64,000 nucleotides of DNA from Streptomyces sp. NRRL S-244 (GCF_000717915.1 NZ_JOCX01000022.1:1-64000), one strand, 5' to 3'. Shown: positions 1 through 8,580, counted from the first letter of the stretch. The notes: generated by a model from the sequence alone, not told the origin. A program made the numbers and translations.

Positions 1-152
1 CCCCCACGCCGACCCCCACGCCGACGCCGAGTCCGACTCCCACGCCGACGGCCGGCGCGCGGCCGGCCCCGACGCCCACCCCGAGCCCCACGGTCACGCG
101 CAAGGCGTCCCCGTCCGCCTCCCCGTCCCCCACCGGGACCAAGGCTCCGTAG
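1..152 (+). CDS. C-terminal tail of a Pro/Thr/Ser-rich secreted or surface protein (partial)
   Basis: Reading in frame from base 3 gives about 49 codons ending at TAG 150-152. The peptide is almost only Pro, Thr, Ser and Ala (PTPTPTPTPSPT pattern) with a few Arg/Lys, and ends in TGTKAP. Such low-complexity tails are common at the C terminus of exported or membrane-anchored actinobacterial proteins, but the functional domain lies outside the window, so no function can be given. The other two frames give Arg/Pro-rich or His/Asp-rich translations that look like shadows. The gene is truncated at the window edge. Confidence 0.6.
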   Translation, partial: PTPTPTPTPSPTPTPTAGARPAPTPTPSPTVTRKASPSASPSPTGTKAP

Positions 153-232
153 CAGACGGTTCTCATCTGCGCCGCGCGTTGCTACGGTGCGGGCTCCGAC
201 CTGACGTTCCATCAGATTCCGGAGGCCCCGGC

Positions 233-373
233 ATGCGTGCATTCGTCGCCGCCGCCATCGGGCTTGCCGCCGCGCTGGCCCTCGTGTTCGCCATCACGGC
301 GTTCGGGGCGCCCGAAGGCAAGACCTCGCCCAAGCCCCTGCTCACCACCGCGCCCAGCGCGCCCGGACAGTAG
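233..373 (+). CDS. Small single-pass membrane protein (46 aa)
   Basis: The ATG is preceded by GGAGG at 221-225, and a TACGGT -10-like box lies near 187. The product is 46 residues with one hydrophobic segment (about residues 3-25, rich in Ala, Leu and Val) followed by a short Lys/Ser/Pro/Thr tail. It ends 13 nt before the start of the DUF3068 gene, so the two are probably cotranscribed. It resembles a small Streptomyces family that I recall being named SPW_0924; that assignment is from memory. Function unknown, presumably a small membrane or exported peptide. Confidence 0.6.
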   Translation: MRAFVAAAIGLAAALALVFAITAFGAPEGKTSPKPLLTTAPSAPGQ

Positions 374-386
374 AGGAGGCCCGGCC

Positions 387-1388
387 TTGAGACGTACCGC
401 CAGCCTCGTCCTGCTCGCCTTCGCCGTGTTCCTCGCCGCCCTCGCACCGCTGCTGCGCTGGTACGCGTACCCCAGGCTCGCCAAGATCCCGCCGAGCCAG
501 TACCAGGAGATGGTGCTGGAGGCGAAGGACGCGACCCTCCTCGACTACACCGCCGGCATGCAGCCCAAGAAGGTCGACAAGGTCACCATCGTCCAGACCC
601 TGAAGGGCAACGTCGAGGCGTCGAAGGAGATCGAGGCGAGCGCCGGCAAGGACGTCGTCGTCTGGGACACCCTCACGTACATCATGGGCCCGGACGGGAA
701 GATGGTCTCCCAGATCCCCGAGCGCTACGTCTTCGACGCCCACAGTCAGGACCCGGTGCACGCCACCGGCGAGATGGTCGACGGCGACCCGGTCAAACGC
801 CAGGGCATCGAGTTCAAGTGGCCGTTCTTCACCGAGCCGCGCGACTACCTCTACTTCGACGCGCAGACCCGCACCGCCTCGCCCATCCACTACGTCGGTC
901 CGCGCACGTACCGCGGGATGGACGTCTACTACTACGAGCAGACCCTGCCGTGGACCAAGGTCGCCCTGCCGAAGAAGATGCCGATCGAGGGCATCGACCC
1001 GAAGACCTTCGAGCAGAGCACCGGCACCAGCCTCTGGTACCAGGCCAAGGCGATGTTCTGGGTCGACCCCGTGACCGGGGCGCCCGTCAACGCCGAGCAG
1101 GTCATCGAGCAGGAGATGCGCGGCGGCATCGCGGCCGGCGCGCCCGACGGCAGGCTCACCGTCTTCGCCGGGCACGTGAAGATGCGCGAGGACTACGCCG
1201 CGTACACCGTCGACCTGGTCAAGTCGAACCGTACGAAGGTCCTCGCCCTGCACACGTACGCCCCCGTCGGCCTGGCGGCCGGCGCCCTCGTCCTGCTCGG
1301 GCTGGCGCTGTGGCTGGAGGCCCGCGGCCGCCGCGGCGAGGCGGAGGACGGGGAGGGGCTCACCACGAGGCTCACTGCTGTCGCCTGA
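387..1388 (+). CDS. DUF3068 (PorA-like) membrane protein
   Basis: This 333-aa protein starts at TTG 387, with GAGGAGG at 373-379 upstream. It has one N-terminal transmembrane segment (about residues 5-25), a large extracytoplasmic region of about 260 residues, and a second transmembrane segment close to the C terminus followed by an Arg-rich cytoplasmic end. This architecture and the sequence fit the actinobacterial DUF3068 family, some members of which are annotated as PorA-like. In Streptomyces the role is unknown, and pore formation has not been shown for these homologues as far as I know. The 3' end overlaps hrpB on the other strand by 17 bp. Confidence 0.8.
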   Translation: MRRTASLVLLAFAVFLAALAPLLRWYAYPRLAKIPPSQYQEMVLEAKDATLLDYTAGMQPKKVDKVTIVQTLKGNVEASKEIEASAGKDVVVWDTLTYIMGPDGKMVSQIPERYVFDAHSQDPVHATGEMVDGDPVKRQGIEFKWPFFTEPRDYLYFDAQTRTASPIHYVGPRTYRGMDVYYYEQTLPWTKVALPKKMPIEGIDPKTFEQSTGTSLWYQAKAMFWVDPVTGAPVNAEQVIEQEMRGGIAAGAPDGRLTVFAGHVKMREDYAAYTVDLVKSNRTKVLALHTYAPVGLAAGALVLLGLALWLEARGRRGEAEDGEGLTTRLTAVA

Positions 1389-4005
1389 GCCGGGCGCTGG
1401 TGTGCCGGGTGGGCTCGGCGGTCGCCGGATCCTCCGGCCAGGGGTGCTTGGGGTAGCGGCCGCGGAGCTCGGCGCGCACGGCGCGGTAGCCGCCCTGCCA
1501 GAAGGAGGCCAGGTCGGCGGTGACGGCGGCGGGCCGTCCGGCCGGGGACAGCAGGTGCACGAGTACGGGCACCCCGGCCACCTTCGGGGTCTCGGCCAGC
1601 CCGAACAGCTCCTGGAGCTTCACGGCGAGGACCGGCTGCCCGTGCCCCTGCTCGGCGGAGTAGTCCACCCGGATCCGGGAGCCGCTGGGCACCTCGATCC
1701 GCTCCGGGGCCAGCTCGTCGAGGCGGGCGGCCTCGCCGGTGGCCCAGGGCAGCAGCCGGTTCAGCGCCTGCCCGGCGTCGATCCGCCCGAGATCGGCGCG
1801 GCGGCGGGCCCGGGACAGCTCGGGCTCCAGCCAGTCGTCGGCGCGCTCCAGCAGGGCGTCGTCGTCCTCTACGTCGGGCCAGCCGCCCCCGAGCGTGCGG
1901 TGCAGGAAGCCGAGCCGGGCCCGGAGCGCCTGCGCGTCCGCGGACCAGCGCAGCAGGCCGAGGCCCTCGCTGCGCAGGCCGTCGAGGAGGGCGGCCCGGA
2001 CGAGGTCCGGGTCGGGGTTCTTCAGCGGGCGCACGGTCAGCCCGATCGCCCCGAGCCGCTCGGCGGCGCGGGCGACGAGGTCGCCGTCCTCCCAGCGGAC
2101 CTCCTCGCCGGAGGTGAGCAGGTGCCGGGCCGCGGCACGGGCGGTGTCCTCGTCGACGACGGCGGCCAGCCGGACCCGGGCGGAGGCGGAATGCGGCCCC
2201 CGGTCGGCGACGGCCACCGCCAGCCAGGGCGCGCTGCGCAGCGCGGACCCGTCGGCGAGCTCGGCTCCCGTGCCGTTGGCCATGAGGAAGGCCCCCTGGC
2301 CCTTGGCCTTGGCGACGCGCTCGGGGAACGCGAGGGCCGCGACGAGCCCGGCGGCGGCGTCGTCGGAGAGCGCTTCCTCCCCCACCCCGCCCCTTCCCGA
2401 AACCGGGCTCTGCCCGGACCCGGCCCTCGAACGCCGGGCGGGCTGCACCGCGGGCGCAGCCCCCGAAGGGGTCCGGGGCGAAGCCCCGGTTCCGGCGGCA
2501 CCCGCGGCCCGCTCCAGCCGCTTGGCCTCCGACCGCCAGCGCGCGGCGTACGCGTCGCCGCCCGCGCGGGCCCGGCGCCAGGCGGCGGCGAGGTCGTCCC
2601 CGTACTCCCGCGGCGGCTCCTCGCTCAGCAGGGCGACGATCTCCGCCGCCCGGCGGGGCCCCAGCGCGGCGGAGCCGTCCAGCAGGGCGCGGGCCATGCG
2701 CGGGTGCAGCCCGAGCCGGGCCATCCGCTGCCCGCGCGCGGTGACCGGGCCCGCCGGGTCCACCGCGCCCACCGCGACCAGCACCTCCCGCGCCGCGGCC
2801 ATCGCCCCGGCCGGCGGCGGGTCCAGCAGCGCCAGCCCGGACGCGTCCGGATCGCCCCAGCACGCCGCCTGGAGTGCGAACTGCGCCAGGTCCGCGATCC
2901 GGATCTCGGGGGAGGGGAACGCCGACAGGCGGCCGTCCTCCGCCTGCGACCAGCAGCGGTACACCGCCCCGGGTGCCTCGCGCCCCGCCCGGCCCGCCCG
3001 CTGGCGCCCGGCCGCGCGCGACGCCCGTACGGTCGCCAGCGCGCCCAGCCCCCGCGCGTGGTCCACCCGGGGTTCGCGGGCCAGTCCGGAGTCCACGACC
3101 ACCCGTACGCCCGGCACGGTCAGGCTGGACTCCGCCACCGCGGTGGACAGGATCACCCGGCGGTGCGGCACCACGGACAACGCCGCCTCCTGCACCGCCG
3201 CCGGGGCGCGCCCGTGGAGCTGGAGCACCTCCGCCTCCACCGCGCCCAGCTGCCCCGCGACCCGGGCGATCTCCCCGACGCCGGGCAGGAAGCACAGCAC
3301 GTCGCCGGAGCGTTCCGCCAGCGCCCGCCGCACCACCGAGGCCACGTGCGCCAGCTGCGCCGGGTCCACCCGCATGCCGTGCGGGGGCCGCACCGGCCGG
3401 GCCGACGGGGCCCACACCGTCTCCACCGGGTACGACACGCCCGCGGCCTCCACCACCGGCGCGTGCCCCAGCAGCCGGGCCCAGCCGGCCGCGTCGGTCG
3501 TCGCGGAGGCCGCGACCAGGCGCAGCTCCGGGCGCAGGGTCTCCCGTACGTCCAGCAGGAAGGCGGCGACCGTGTCGGCGTCGAGGTGCCGCTCGTGGCA
3601 CTCGTCCAAGACCACCACGTCCGTCCCGCCGAGCTCCTGGTCCCGCTGGAGCCGCTGGAGCAGGACGCCGGTGGTCACGACCTCGACCACCGTGCCCGGT
3701 CCCACCACCCGCTCGCCGCGCACCGTGAAGCCCACCGAGCCGCCGACCGGCTCGCCCAGCAGCCAGGCCATCCGCCGCGCCGCCGCCCGGGCGGCGATCC
3801 GCCGGGGCTCGGCGACGATCACCTTGCGGCGCGGTCCGCCTCCCCCCGGCCCCACCAGTCCCGCCAGCACCAGTGGCACCAGCGTGGTCTTGCCGGTGCC
3901 GGGCGGCGCGCAGAGCACCGCCGTGCCGTGGGCGTCCAGCGCGGAGACCAGGGCGGGCAGGGCCTCCCGTACGGGAAGGGCGTCGAGGTCGGCCTGACGG
4001 ATCAA
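1372..4005 (-). CDS. hrpB: ATP-dependent helicase HrpB
   Basis: An 877-aa DEAH-type helicase. Walker A PPGTGKTT is near residue 36, the DEAH-class motif II reads DECHERH near residue 135, and the SAT motif (SATTD) follows; the C-terminal HrpB region ends in PKHPWPEDP. HrpB proteins are DExH helicases of unclear RNA-related function. The gene follows a methyltransferase gene by 4 nt on the same strand, so the two probably form an operon. Oddity: about residues 503-540 are a low-complexity insert that corresponds at DNA level to a GC-rich palindromic repeat (2388-2496). The 3' end overlaps the DUF3068 gene by 17 bp. Confidence 0.93.
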   Translation of the reverse strand: MIRQADLDALPVREALPALVSALDAHGTAVLCAPPGTGKTTLVPLVLAGLVGPGGGGPRRKVIVAEPRRIAARAAARRMAWLLGEPVGGSVGFTVRGERVVGPGTVVEVVTTGVLLQRLQRDQELGGTDVVVLDECHERHLDADTVAAFLLDVRETLRPELRLVAASATTDAAGWARLLGHAPVVEAAGVSYPVETVWAPSARPVRPPHGMRVDPAQLAHVASVVRRALAERSGDVLCFLPGVGEIARVAGQLGAVEAEVLQLHGRAPAAVQEAALSVVPHRRVILSTAVAESSLTVPGVRVVVDSGLAREPRVDHARGLGALATVRASRAAGRQRAGRAGREAPGAVYRCWSQAEDGRLSAFPSPEIRIADLAQFALQAACWGDPDASGLALLDPPPAGAMAAAREVLVAVGAVDPAGPVTARGQRMARLGLHPRMARALLDGSAALGPRRAAEIVALLSEEPPREYGDDLAAAWRRARAGGDAYAARWRSEAKRLERAAGAAGTGASPRTPSGAAPAVQPARRSRAGSGQSPVSGRGGVGEEALSDDAAAGLVAALAFPERVAKAKGQGAFLMANGTGAELADGSALRSAPWLAVAVADRGPHSASARVRLAAVVDEDTARAAARHLLTSGEEVRWEDGDLVARAAERLGAIGLTVRPLKNPDPDLVRAALLDGLRSEGLGLLRWSADAQALRARLGFLHRTLGGGWPDVEDDDALLERADDWLEPELSRARRRADLGRIDAGQALNRLLPWATGEAARLDELAPERIEVPSGSRIRVDYSAEQGHGQPVLAVKLQELFGLAETPKVAGVPVLVHLLSPAGRPAAVTADLASFWQGGYRAVRAELRGRYPKHPWPEDPATAEPTRHTSARLRRQQ
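2388..2496. repeat. Streptomyces GC-rich palindromic repeat inserted in frame in hrpB
   Basis: On the minus strand the block runs from an ACCGGGGCTTCGCCCCGG hairpin through CGGACCCC and GGCGTTCGAGGGCCGGG to a GGGCAGAGCCC hairpin. This mosaic (GGGGCTTCGCCCC, then CGTTcGAGG, then a second GGGC...GCCC arm) is the type normally found between genes in Streptomyces genomes; a related block lies at 44280-44400. Here it is translated in frame with no stop. Confidence 0.6.
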
Positions 4006-4009
4006 GAGG

Positions 4010-4879
4010 TCAGTCCCTCTCGCAGACGAAGATCGCGGTGCCGGGGATCAGGTTGCCGCGCAGCGGGGACCAGCCGCCCCACTCCTGGGTGTTCCAGGCG
4101 GGCCACTCCGGCTCCACGAGGTCGACCAGGCGGAACCCGCCCGCCACCACGTCCCGGACCCGGTCGCCGATGGTGCGGTGGTGCTCCACGTAGACGGCGC
4201 GGCCCCGCTCGTCCTGCTCGACGTACGGGGTCCGGTCGAAGTAGGAGGCGGCGATCGAGAGCCCCTCCGGGCCGGGCTCGTCGGGGAAGGCCCAGCGGAT
4301 GGGGTGGGTGACGGAGAAGACCCAGCGGCCGCCGGGGCGCAGCACGCGGTGCACCTCGCGCATGACGTTGACGGGGTCGGCGACGAAGGGGACGGCCCCG
4401 TACGCGGAACAGGCCAGGTCGAAGGAGCCGTCGCGGAAGGGCAGCCGGCCGGCGTCCGCCTCCACCAGGGGGACGTCGTCGCCGATGCGCAGGGCGTGCT
4501 GGAGCTGGCGGTGGGAGAGGTCGAGGGCGACGGGGCGGGCGCCCTGGGCGGCCAGCCAGCGCGAGCACTGGGCGGCGCCGGCGCCGATCTCCAGGACGTC
4601 CTTGTCCTTCAGGGAGTCCGCGGGGCCGAGCAGCGCGGCATCCGCCTCGTCGAGGCCCTCCGGCCCCCAGACGAAGCGGTCGTCGCCGAGGAAGGCCCCG
4701 TGCTCGTTCTGGTACTCGTCGGCGTTGCGGTCCCACCAGCCCCGGCTGGCCCGGCTGCTCTCCGTGTCGTCGGCCTCACGCCGGGTGGCCTCCGCGTCGT
4801 CGCCGGCGTCCTCGCCGCCGCCGTGGCCGGGGCCGTCGGCTTCGTACGCTTCTTCGGGGGCGTAGTCCTCTTGGTTCAT
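4010..4879 (-). CDS. Class I SAM-dependent methyltransferase
   Basis: A 289-aa protein starting at ATG 4879. Residues 1-45 are acidic and Ala/Glu/Asp-rich, an unusual tail before a canonical class I fold. Motif I is VLEIGAGAAQCSRWL, the acidic residue ending strand 2 lies in VALDLSHRQL, and the post-I region LACSAYGAVPFVADP and VLRPGGRWVFSV are typical. The family transfers methyl groups from SAM; the substrate cannot be deduced. It is the promoter-proximal gene of a pair with hrpB. I recall it as conserved next to rpsA in Streptomyces, divergently oriented as here. Confidence 0.88.
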   Translation of the reverse strand: MNQEDYAPEEAYEADGPGHGGGEDAGDDAEATRREADDTESSRASRGWWDRNADEYQNEHGAFLGDDRFVWGPEGLDEADAALLGPADSLKDKDVLEIGAGAAQCSRWLAAQGARPVALDLSHRQLQHALRIGDDVPLVEADAGRLPFRDGSFDLACSAYGAVPFVADPVNVMREVHRVLRPGGRWVFSVTHPIRWAFPDEPGPEGLSIAASYFDRTPYVEQDERGRAVYVEHHRTIGDRVRDVVAGGFRLVDLVEPEWPAWNTQEWGGWSPLRGNLIPGTAIFVCERD

Positions 4880-5012
4880 GGGGCCCGTCGTCGTAGTCTG
4901 CGGAAAGAGTCGGAAAGAGTCGTAACAAGGCAGGGAAGGGCCATCGGCGCCCGCCCGCCCACGAATTGTGCCGGTTATGCGGTGATCCGCCCGGGGTGTG
5001 CGCCTTCGCGCA

Positions 5013-5041
5013 TTGACCCTGTCCGGCTGCCCCCGTATGCT
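5013..5041 (+). promoter_or_regulatory. rpsA promoter (principal sigma type)
   Basis: TTGACC (5013-5018), a 17-bp spacer, then TATGCT (5036-5041): close to the HrdB/sigma70 consensus with ideal spacing. Transcription would start near 5048, leaving a leader of about 200 nt before rpsA. The wider gene-free stretch 4880-5012 holds short direct repeats of AGTCGGAAAG near 4909-4920 and presumably the methyltransferase promoter on the other strand. Confidence 0.75.
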
Positions 5042-5047
5042 ACAAGT

Positions 5048-5246
5048 TGCGCTGCGAGCCTGTGCTCCTCAGACCTAGCAGGCTGCGCTTGCATCTGTTG
5101 ATGACCCCTCGGTTCTCGAGGCCCGGTCCGCTTCACGGCGGAGCATGGGCTTCCTTGGCTGTCCGGCTTCTTCGGCAGATGCCGATAAGGGCTCCCGGCG
5201 TAGCAGTACCTACGACTTTCTGTCCGTAACCGGAGCCCTTTCCCAC
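5048..5246 (+). promoter_or_regulatory. rpsA leader with hairpin that buries the Shine-Dalgarno
   Basis: AAGGGCTCC (5187-5195) is perfectly complementary to GGAGCCCTT (5232-5240), and a bulged C is followed by two more pairs. The only purine-rich SD candidate for rpsA, GGAG at 5232-5235, lies inside this stem, 11 nt before the ATG. A smaller stem CGTAG/CTACG sits in the loop. An additional weaker stem AGCCTG/CAGGCT lies near 5055-5085. Ribosomal protein S1 autoregulates translation of its own mRNA in E. coli; a comparable role here is an inference. Confidence 0.5.
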
Positions 5247-6755
5247 ATGACGAGCAGCACCGAGACCACCTCTACCACCCCGCAGGTAGCGGTCAACGAC
5301 ATCGGTAACGAGGAAGCCTTCCTCGCCGCGATCGACGAGACGATCAAGTACTTCAACGACGGCGACATCGTCGACGGCGTCATCGTGAAGGTCGACCGGG
5401 ACGAGGTCCTGCTCGACATCGGTTACAAGACCGAAGGCGTGATCCCGAGCCGTGAGCTCTCGATCAAGCACGACGTCGACCCGAACGAGGTCGTCAAGGT
5501 CGGCGACGAGATCGAGGCCCTGGTTCTCCAGAAGGAGGACAAGGAAGGCCGCCTGATCCTGTCCAAGAAGCGCGCCCAGTACGAGCGCGCCTGGGGCACG
5601 ATCGAGAAGATCAAGGAAGAAGACGGCATCGTCACCGGTACCGTCATCGAGGTCGTCAAGGGTGGTCTCATCCTCGACATCGGCCTCCGCGGCTTCCTGC
5701 CGGCCTCCCTCGTCGAGATGCGCCGCGTCCGCGACCTCCAGCCCTACGTGGGCAAGGAGCTCGAGGCGAAGATCATCGAGCTGGACAAGAACCGCAACAA
5801 CGTGGTCCTGTCCCGCCGCGCCTGGCTGGAGCAGACCCAGTCCGAGGTTCGCCAGACGTTCCTCACCACCCTGCAGAAGGGTCAGGTCCGCTCCGGCGTC
5901 GTTTCCTCGATCGTCAACTTCGGTGCCTTCGTGGACCTGGGTGGCGTCGACGGTCTCGTCCACGTCTCCGAGCTGTCCTGGAAGCACATCGACCACCCGT
6001 CCGAGGTTGTCGAGGTCGGCCAGGAAGTCACCGTCGAGGTCCTCGACGTCGACATGGACCGCGAGCGTGTCTCCCTGTCGCTGAAGGCGACGCAGGAGGA
6101 CCCGTGGCAGCAGTTCGCCCGTACGCACCAGATCGGTCAGGTCGTCCCGGGTAAGGTCACCAAGCTGGTTCCGTTCGGTGCGTTCGTCCGCGTGGACGAG
6201 GGCATCGAGGGTCTGGTCCACATCTCCGAGCTGGCCGAGCGCCACGTGGAGATCCCGGAGCAGGTCGTCCAGGTCAACGACGAGATCTTCGTCAAGGTCA
6301 TCGACATCGACCTCGAGCGTCGCCGGATCTCGCTGTCCCTGAAGCAGGCCAACGAGTCCTTCGGTGCCGACCCGGCGTCGGTCGAGTTCGACCCGACCCT
6401 GTACGGCATGGCCGCGTCCTACGACGACCAGGGCAACTACATCTACCCCGAGGGCTTCGACCCCGAGACCAACGACTGGCTCGAGGGCTTCGACACCCAG
6501 CGCGAGACGTGGGAGCGCCAGTACGCCGAGGCGCAGGTCCGCTTCGAGCAGCACCAGGCCCAGGTCATCAAGAGCCGCGAGGCCGACGAGGCCGCTGCTG
6601 CCGAGGGCGCTGCCGCCCCGGCCGCCAGTGGCAACGCCGGTGCGGGCATCTCGGGTGGTTCCTACTCCTCGGAGTCGGACGAGACCTCGGGCGCCCTGGC
6701 CTCCGACGAGGCCCTGGCCGCGCTCCGCGAGAAGCTGGCCGGCGGCCAGAGCTGA
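5247..6755 (+). CDS. rpsA: 30S ribosomal protein S1
   Basis: A 502-aa protein starting at ATG 5247. It carries four S1 RNA-binding domains, at about residues 38-105, 123-190, 208-276 and 293-362, recognised by repeats of the type GxVxxIxxFGAFVDLGGVDGLVHVSELS and ending in motifs such as RxSLSLK. After residue 370 comes an acidic, Tyr/Phe-containing region and an Ala/Ser/Gly-rich tail with less conservation. Four domains are usual in actinobacteria, against six in E. coli. S1 helps the 30S subunit bind and unfold mRNA. The gene is monocistronic: its own promoter lies upstream and a strong terminator downstream. GC is slightly lower and codon choice more biased than in neighbours, as expected for high expression. 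Confidence 0.97.
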   Translation: MTSSTETTSTTPQVAVNDIGNEEAFLAAIDETIKYFNDGDIVDGVIVKVDRDEVLLDIGYKTEGVIPSRELSIKHDVDPNEVVKVGDEIEALVLQKEDKEGRLILSKKRAQYERAWGTIEKIKEEDGIVTGTVIEVVKGGLILDIGLRGFLPASLVEMRRVRDLQPYVGKELEAKIIELDKNRNNVVLSRRAWLEQTQSEVRQTFLTTLQKGQVRSGVVSSIVNFGAFVDLGGVDGLVHVSELSWKHIDHPSEVVEVGQEVTVEVLDVDMDRERVSLSLKATQEDPWQQFARTHQIGQVVPGKVTKLVPFGAFVRVDEGIEGLVHISELAERHVEIPEQVVQVNDEIFVKVIDIDLERRRISLSLKQANESFGADPASVEFDPTLYGMAASYDDQGNYIYPEGFDPETNDWLEGFDTQRETWERQYAEAQVRFEQHQAQVIKSREADEAAAAEGAAAPAASGNAGAGISGGSYSSESDETSGALASDEALAALREKLAGGQS

Positions 6756-6821
6756 TCGCAGCGCATCGCACCTCGGTGTGAGCTGGAGCTGAGCCGAGCT
6801 GAGCTGTAGCCGAGCTGAACG

Positions 6822-6857
6822 ACAAGGCCCGTCCCCTCAGGGGGGCGGGCCTTGTTG
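6822..6857 (+). terminator. Rho-independent terminator of rpsA
   Basis: ACAAGGCCCGTCCCC (6822-6836) pairs with GGGGCGGGCCTTGT after a short CTCA loop, followed by TGCATTCC. A strong hairpin without a long U tract is usual in Streptomyces. The 30 bases before it contain tandem GAGCTGAGC-like repeats. Confidence 0.8.
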
Positions 6858-6893
6858 CATTCCTGTGAAAGGGGCCAACTGGGGAATGGAGCA

Positions 6894-6926
6894 GCCGCCT
6901 TGGACGTTGTGCGCAACGTAGGCGGC
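6894..6926 (+). other. Hairpin/palindrome just before the PAC2 gene SD
   Basis: The inner palindrome ACGTTG-TGCG-CAACGT (6904-6919) is flanked by GCCGCC (6894-6899) and GGCGGC (6921-6926), giving a long imperfect stem that ends 1 nt before AGGAGG at 6928-6933. It could be an operator or an RNA hairpin affecting translation of the next gene. Confidence 0.4.
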
Positions 6927-6943
6927 GAGGAGGAGTGGTGACG

Positions 6944-7882
6944 GTGCTTGATCCACAGGGTTTGTACGAATGGGATGCCAAGGGCCTGGCGGTGGCGGAT
7001 CTGGCGCTGGCCCAGGACTCGGCCGGGCTGGTCATGCTCTACCACTTCGAGGGGTACATCGACGCAGGTGAGGCCGGGGAGCAGATCGTCGAGCGGCTGC
7101 TCGACACGCTGCCCCACCAGGTCGTGGCCCGGTTCGACGCCGACCGCCTGGTCGACTACCGCGCCCGGCGCCCGCTGCTGACGTTCCAGCGCGACCACTG
7201 GACCGAGTTCGAGGAGCCGCGCCTCGAGGTGCGCCTCGTCCAGGACGCCACGGGCGCCCCGTTCCTGCTGCTCTCCGGCCCCGAGCCGGACGTGGAGTGG
7301 GAGCGCTTCGCCGTCGCCGTCCGGCAGATCATCGAGCGCCTCGGCGTGCGGCTCTCGGTCAACTTCCACGGCATCCCCATGGGCGTCCCGCACACCCGGC
7401 CCGTCGGGATCACCCCGCACGGCAACCGGACCGACCTCATGCCGGGCCACCGCAGCCCGTTCGACGAGGCGCAGGTGCCGGGCAGCGCGGAGTCCCTGGT
7501 GGAGTTCCGCCTCGGCCAGGCCGGGCACGACGTGCTGGGCGTCGCCGCGCACGTACCGCACTACGTGGCGCGCTCCGCGTACCCGGACGCCGCGCTGACG
7601 GCGCTGGAAGCGATCACGGCGGCGACCGGGCTGGTCCTGCCGGCGGTGGCGCACGCGCTGCGCACCGAGGCGCACCGGACGCAGACCGAGATCGACCGGC
7701 AGATCCGCGAGGGCGACGAGGAGCTGGTCTCCCTGGTGCAGGGGCTGGAGCACCAGTACGACGCGGCGGCCGGCGCCGAGACGCGGGGCAACATGATCGC
7801 GGAGCCGCAGGAGATCCCGTCGGCGGACGAGATCGGCCGCGAGTTCGAGCGGTTCCTGGCGGAGCGCGAGGGCGAGGGCTGA
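6944..7882 (+). CDS. PAC2 family protein
   Basis: About 312 aa with the PAC2 family signature (proteasome-assembly-chaperone-like fold): the N-terminal [21 protein letters not shown], the mid-region [14 protein letters not shown], and the family's conserved MGVPHTRP near residue 147. The C terminus carries a coiled, charged helix. PAC2-fold proteins assist proteasome assembly in eukaryotes and archaea; the actinobacterial members are uncharacterised. Start choice: AGGAGG at 6928-6933 could serve GTG 6938 (4 nt) or GTG 6944 (10 nt). I chose 6944 because homologues, as I recall them, begin (M/V)LDPQGLYEW. The gene lies between rpsA and coaE with its own upstream hairpin. Confidence 0.85.
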   Translation: MLDPQGLYEWDAKGLAVADLALAQDSAGLVMLYHFEGYIDAGEAGEQIVERLLDTLPHQVVARFDADRLVDYRARRPLLTFQRDHWTEFEEPRLEVRLVQDATGAPFLLLSGPEPDVEWERFAVAVRQIIERLGVRLSVNFHGIPMGVPHTRPVGITPHGNRTDLMPGHRSPFDEAQVPGSAESLVEFRLGQAGHDVLGVAAHVPHYVARSAYPDAALTALEAITAATGLVLPAVAHALRTEAHRTQTEIDRQIREGDEELVSLVQGLEHQYDAAAGAETRGNMIAEPQEIPSADEIGREFERFLAEREGEG

Positions 7883-7901
7883 GGCCTCGTCCCGGTCGGC
7901 C

Positions 7902-7955
7902 GGGGCGGGGGCCGTATGGGGGGCCGTACGGGGGCCGGGGCGCGGGGTCTAGTCT
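7902..7955 (+). promoter_or_regulatory. G-rich tract and -10 box of coaE
   Basis: Between 7902 and 7947 the + strand carries at least five runs of four or more G separated by short linkers, including a near duplication GGGGGCCGTAtGGG / GGGGCCGTAcGGG. TAGTCT (7950-7955) is a -10 box 7 nt before the coaE ATG, which suggests a leaderless transcript. No good -35 is visible. Confidence 0.45.
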
Positions 7956-7962
7956 GCTGGGC

Positions 7963-8580
7963 ATGTTGAAGGTTGGCCTGACAGGCGGAATCGGTGCCGG
8001 CAAGAGCGAGGTCTCGCGGCTGCTGGCGGGGTACGGGGCGGTCGTCGTGGACGCCGACCGCATCGCGCGGGAGGTCGTGGAGCCGGGTACGCCGGGGCTC
8101 GCGGCCGTCGTGGCGGCTTTCGGGGAGTCCGTGCTGACCGGCGAGGGGACGCTGGACCGGCCGAAGCTGGGCTCGATCGTGTTCGCCGACCCGGCGAAGC
8201 TGCAGACCCTCAATGCGATCGTGCACCCGCTGGTCGGGGCCCGGTCGGCCGAACTGGAGGCCGCTGCCGGGCCCGACGCGATCGTGGTGCACGACGTACC
8301 GCTGCTCGCGGAGAACGGCCTGGCGCCGCTGTACGACCTGGTGGTCGTGGTGGACGCGGCCCCCGAGACACAGCTGGCCCGGCTGACCGCGCTGCGCGGG
8401 ATGGCCGAGGCGGAGGCGCGGGCCCGGATGGCCGCGCAGGCCACGCGGGAGCAGCGGCTGGCGGTGGCCACGCTCGTGATCGACAACGACGGGCCGCTGG
8501 AGGCGCTGGAGCCGCAGGTGCGCAAGGTGTGGGCCGAGCTCAGAGAGCGGGAGGCGGCGGCGGGCGCTGCCGGTGCCTGA
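7963..8580 (+). CDS. coaE: Dephospho-CoA kinase
   Basis: A 205-aa P-loop kinase. It starts [20 protein letters not shown], and the Walker A GGIGAGKS at residues 8-15 is characteristic. The family [17 protein letters not shown] motif and the LID-region RxxxxxR pattern ([20 protein letters not shown]) are present. It phosphorylates the 3'-OH of dephospho-CoA, the last step of coenzyme A synthesis in the cytosol. No SD is evident before the ATG; the TAGTCT box 7 nt upstream suggests leaderless translation. Length is normal for single-domain bacterial CoaE; the extended form with a C-terminal UPF0157 domain seen in mycobacteria is absent. Confidence 0.95.
   Translation: MLKVGLTGGIGAGKSEVSRLLAGYGAVVVDADRIAREVVEPGTPGLAAVVAAFGESVLTGEGTLDRPKLGSIVFADPAKLQTLNAIVHPLVGARSAELEAAAGPDAIVVHDVPLLAENGLAPLYDLVVVVDAAPETQLARLTALRGMAEAEARARMAAQATREQRLAVATLVIDNDGPLEALEPQVRKVWAELREREAAAGAAGA

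Noticed and set aside
5101..5229. A short ORF in the rpsA leader (about 42 codons)
   Set aside because: It has no SD, is Arg/Pro-rich and shows no evidence of constraint. The leader is better explained by structure.
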